A DNA stretch of 64,000 nt from an uncultured Porphyromonadaceae bacterium (GTDB lineage Bacteria; Bacteroidota; Bacteroidia; Bacteroidales; Muribaculaceae). The notes beneath the pieces are model-generated. The model was not told the DNA's origin. It did no database searches and saw only the letters and a program-made list of their open reading frames with translations. Positions 61,363 to 64,000 of the stretch are shown here, piece after piece. The stretch is taken from contig USMC01000005.1 of the NCBI GenBank assembly GCA_900555715.1, positions 1 through 64,000 of the forward strand, given 5' to 3'. A program made the translations under genes and the position numbers. How positions within the stretch are numbered: the stretch's first letter is position 1; every line of letters starts with the position of its first letter.

Positions 61363-63498
61363 ATGAAACACTGCATTATCGCACTTTGCGCCGCCGCACT
61401 GCTGGTCGGCTGCAATTCTAAAAAAACCGACATGCAAGATAATCCGTTCCTGTCGGCGTACGACACCCCTTACGAGATTCCTCCGTTCGACAAAATCAGC
61501 TATGAGCACTATCTGCCCGCTCTCGAAGCAGGCATAGCGCAGCAGCAGGCTCAGATCGACTCTATCGTAGCCAATCCCGACGAAGCAACTTTCGAAAACA
61601 CCATCATGCCTCTTGAGCGTTCAGGAGAGATTCTCGACAAGGTTGCGATGGTATTCTTCGCTCTCGACGAGTCCAATTCGTCGCCTGAGATGGTAGAGAT
61701 TGCCGAGCAGTTCTATCCGCGCTATTCGCAGTTCGGCGACGAGATGACGATGAACGATGCTCTTTTCCAGCGCATCAAGCACGTATACGACAACCGCGAA
61801 GGGCTCGACCCCGACCAGAAGCTTGCCGTAGAAAACTATTACAAAGACTTCACCCGCAACGGCGCTCTTCTCGACGCTCAGAAGAAAGAGGAACTGAAAG
61901 CTGTCAACACCGAGCTCGCCAACCTCTATCTGACGTTTAACAAGAATCTTCTTGCTGCAACCAACGCTTTCGAGATTGTTGTCGAGGACAGCACCCGTCT
62001 TGCCGGTCTGCCTCAGTCAAGCATCGACCAGGCTGCCGACGAAGCGAAGAACCGCGGTAAGAACGGATGGGTATTCACTCTTCATGCTCCCAGCCGTCTG
62101 CCCCTGCTGCAGTTTGCTCAGGACCGCGCGCTTCGCGAGGAGATGTATAAAGGCTATACGAGCCTCGCTTCCGATGGTGAATACAACAATCTGCCTGTAA
62201 TCAATAAGATTCTTCAGGCACGCACCAAGAAGGCAGCTCTTCTCGGCTTCGAGAATTTCGGCGCTTACATGACCGATAACGTTATGGCAAAGACCGTCAA
62301 AAATGCCGAAGACCTCCTTATGCAGATATGGCGTCCCGCTGTGTCACGCGTCCATCAGGAAGTTGCCGAAATGCAGGCTCTTGCCGACAAGGAAGGCGCC
62401 GGAATCAAAATCGAGCCGTGGGACTATTATTATTACGCCGAAAAAGTGCGCAAGGACAAATATGACCTCGACGAGAACGAGGTGCGTCAGTATTTCGCCC
62501 TCGACTCTGTCCGCAACGGCATCTTCACCATGGCTGAAAAACTCTATGGCGTGAAATTCACCGAGATGCCCGACGCTCCCAAGTACTATCCTGAGGTGAC
62601 TGTTTATGACGTTACCGACGCCGGCAGCGGCGAGCACATCGCAGTCTTCATGACCGATTACTTCCCCCGCGACAGCAAGCGTCAGGGCGCCTGGATGAGC
62701 GAGTTCAAGGGCTCTTGGCTCAAGGAAGACGGCACAAGCTCGCGCCCCGTCATCTATAATGTGGGCAATTTCTCGCGCCCCAGCGGCGACGTCCCCGCAC
62801 TCCTTACCATCGACGAAGTTGAGACAATGTTCCACGAGTTCGGTCACGGACTTCATGGAATGCTGTCCAAGGCACGTCTCAAAAGCCAGGCAGGCACCAA
62901 TGTCGACCGCGACTTCGTAGAGCTTCCCTCGCAGATACACGAGCACTGGGCATTCGAGCCCGAGCTTCTCAAGATATATGCCCACAACTGGAAGACGGGC
63001 GAGGTTATACCCGACGCTCTTGTCAAGAAGCTTGAGGCATCCTCGACCCATAATCAGGGCTTCACGACGGCAGAACTCGTAGGTGCGGCGCTCCTCGACC
63101 TGCAGTATGGAAAACTCAACACGACAGGCGATGTCGATGTTGCCGCCTTCGAGAAGAAAGTGGCAGAAGAACTCGGTATGCCGGCAGAACTCACATTCCG
63201 CTACCGTTCGCCCTACTTCAAGCATATTTTCGGCAGCGACGGCTATGCTTCTGGCTACTACACATATCTATGGGCAGAAGTGCTCGACAGCGACGGCTTC
63301 GAACTGTTCAAGGAAAAAGGCATCTTCGACCCCGAAACTGCCAAAGCATTCAAGGAGAATGTACTCGAAATGGGCGGCAGCGCCGACCCGATGGAACTCT
63401 ATGTCAAATTCCGCGGTCATGAGCCGTCGGTAGACGCCCTGCTGCGCAACCGCGGGCTCGACAAAGTGGGATTCATCAACGGTCCTTCCAAAAACTGA
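61363..63498 (+). CDS. dcp: M3-family oligopeptidase/dipeptidyl carboxypeptidase, lipoprotein
   Basis: 711 residues from the ATG at 61363. Lipobox LLVGCNS (C17), which makes that start preferable to 61327 because the longer version buries the signal peptide. The zinc motif HEFGHGLHG (first His at about residue 491) with the following conserved FVELPSQIHEHW helix identifies the M3A (Dcp/oligopeptidase A) family. It cleaves dipeptides or short peptides in the periplasm. The gene is not linked functionally to the preceding glycan locus. Confidence 0.93.
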   Translation: MKHCIIALCAAALLVGCNSKKTDMQDNPFLSAYDTPYEIPPFDKISYEHYLPALEAGIAQQQAQIDSIVANPDEATFENTIMPLERSGEILDKVAMVFFALDESNSSPEMVEIAEQFYPRYSQFGDEMTMNDALFQRIKHVYDNREGLDPDQKLAVENYYKDFTRNGALLDAQKKEELKAVNTELANLYLTFNKNLLAATNAFEIVVEDSTRLAGLPQSSIDQAADEAKNRGKNGWVFTLHAPSRLPLLQFAQDRALREEMYKGYTSLASDGEYNNLPVINKILQARTKKAALLGFENFGAYMTDNVMAKTVKNAEDLLMQIWRPAVSRVHQEVAEMQALADKEGAGIKIEPWDYYYYAEKVRKDKYDLDENEVRQYFALDSVRNGIFTMAEKLYGVKFTEMPDAPKYYPEVTVYDVTDAGSGEHIAVFMTDYFPRDSKRQGAWMSEFKGSWLKEDGTSSRPVIYNVGNFSRPSGDVPALLTIDEVETMFHEFGHGLHGMLSKARLKSQAGTNVDRDFVELPSQIHEHWAFEPELLKIYAHNWKTGEVIPDALVKKLEASSTHNQGFTTAELVGAALLDLQYGKLNTTGDVDVAAFEKKVAEELGMPAELTFRYRSPYFKHIFGSDGYASGYYTYLWAEVLDSDGFELFKEKGIFDPETAKAFKENVLEMGGSADPMELYVKFRGHEPSVDALLRNRGLDKVGFINGPSKN

Positions 63499-63528
63499 TT
63501 TAATACAGCTTCTAACACTATAATAGCA

Positions 63529-64000
63529 ATGTTCAGAACAAATACCTGCGGTGAGCTTCGCCTCGCCGATGCCGGCAAGAGCACCACTCTCGCCGGATGG
63601 GTTCAGCGCGTGCGCAAGATGGGCGGCATGACCTTCCTCGACCTGCGCGACCGCTACGGAATCACCCAAATAGTGTTCGACAACGAACGCAACAGCGCCC
63701 TTAACGACGCCGCAAACCATCTCGGACGTGAGTACGTCGTACAGGTGAAAGGCACCGTCGCCGAACGCACTGCCAAGAATCCCAATATGCCCACCGGCGA
63801 CATCGAAATCATCGCCGACGAGCTCAATATCCTCAACTCCAGCGAGGTTCCTCCGTTCACCATTGAAGACGAGAGCGACGGCGGCGACGACATCCGTATG
63901 CGCTACCGCTATCTCGACCTCCGCCGCACGCCCGTGCGCCGCAATCTCGAACTGCGCCACCGCATGACAATGGCTGTGCGCCGCTACCTCGACAGCAAGG
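63529..64000 (+). CDS. aspS: Aspartyl-tRNA synthetase, 5' part (cut by window end)
   Basis: The first 157 codons are visible; the gene continues past base 64000. The N-terminal OB-fold anticodon-binding domain (VQRVRKMGGMTFLDLRDRYGITQIVF) and the start of the class II core (IRMRYRYLDLRRTPVRRNLELRHR) are typical of bacterial AspRS. The start ATG at 63529 follows a short A/T-rich spacer after dcp. It charges tRNA-Asp (or both Asp and Asn tRNAs, if non-discriminating). Confidence 0.95.
   Translation, partial: MFRTNTCGELRLADAGKSTTLAGWVQRVRKMGGMTFLDLRDRYGITQIVFDNERNSALNDAANHLGREYVVQVKGTVAERTAKNPNMPTGDIEIIADELNILNSSEVPPFTIEDESDGGDDIRMRYRYLDLRRTPVRRNLELRHRMTMAVRRYLDSK

Noticed and set aside
1..64000. 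tRNA, rRNA, insertion sequences or attachment sites
   Set aside because: Reading the intergenic stretches I found no cloverleaf with a GTTC-loop-type segment, no transposase or integrase frame and no long terminal inverted repeats. A tRNAscan or IS search would be needed to exclude short or divergent cases.

Overview
The window looks like a chromosomal segment of a gut Bacteroidales bacterium, most likely of the Muribaculaceae. The signs are SusC/SusD pairs, FecR/ECF sigma signalling, secreted proteins ending in type IX secretion (T9SS)-like sorting domains, and many copies of the Bacteroidetes-type -7 box TAnnTTTG upstream of genes. Placement to family is inference; membership of the Bacteroidota is well supported. 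I saw no tRNA, rRNA, CRISPR array or insertion sequence, and no gene-free stretch longer than about 300 bases.

Layout. 1-2.6 kb: a secreted T9SS-type protein facing a Doc/Fic toxin-like gene coupled to a large RhuM-like DNA-binding gene. 2.7-10.1 kb (minus strand): an overlapping GT2 and GH27 alpha-galactosidase pair, htpG, then a secreted BNR-repeat (sialidase-superfamily) protein with a small sorting-domain protein. 10.2-14.1 kb: a Gfo/Idh/MocA oxidoreductase, a four-helix-bundle gene bracketed by inverted arrays of a 7-bp repeat, and a TonB-dependent receptor. 14.2-21.8 kb: housekeeping genes (transketolase, HAD phosphatase, GtrA, TRIC-type channel, endonuclease III, pheS, rpsA). 22-23.7 kb: an AAA ATPase/RloB pair resembling the AbiL abortive-infection system. 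23.8-28.8 kb: a TlpA-like thioredoxin protein and a large secreted Fn3-like protein. 28.9-33.7 kb: an operon of a SIS isomerase, a degenerate PfkB-like protein, ribH, two small envelope proteins, SUI1 and a TPR protein, with an orphan histidine kinase upstream. 33.7-44.4 kb: winged-helix protein, dapF with a MalY-type aminotransferase, gdhA, a small outer-membrane barrel, a PMCA-type Ca2+ ATPase, an RSH (p)ppGpp enzyme, DUF3822 and rsmD.

44.4-61.2 kb is a glycan-utilisation locus. An ECF sigma factor and its FecR anti-sigma precede a SusC carrying an N-terminal STN signalling domain, SusD, a surface lipoprotein and a GH20 hexosaminidase. Nearly the same bipartite sequence lies just before the sigma gene and just before susC, which suggests an autoregulated trans-envelope circuit opened by beta-linked HexNAc glycans. 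A second block with its own promoter holds GH31, a SusE/F-like binding protein, a small secreted protein and a LamG-GDPD protein. Three of these four end in T9SS-like sorting domains, so this block probably works through a different export route. The window ends with a lipoprotein M3 peptidase and the start of aspS.

The observations most worth following are the heptad-bracketed four-helix-bundle cassette, the duplicated ECF promoter motif, three genes whose ATG lies exactly 4 nt after a TAnnTTTG box (possible leaderless mRNAs), the PfkB-like protein without its catalytic Asp, and the Doc toxin paired with a large DNA-binding partner.
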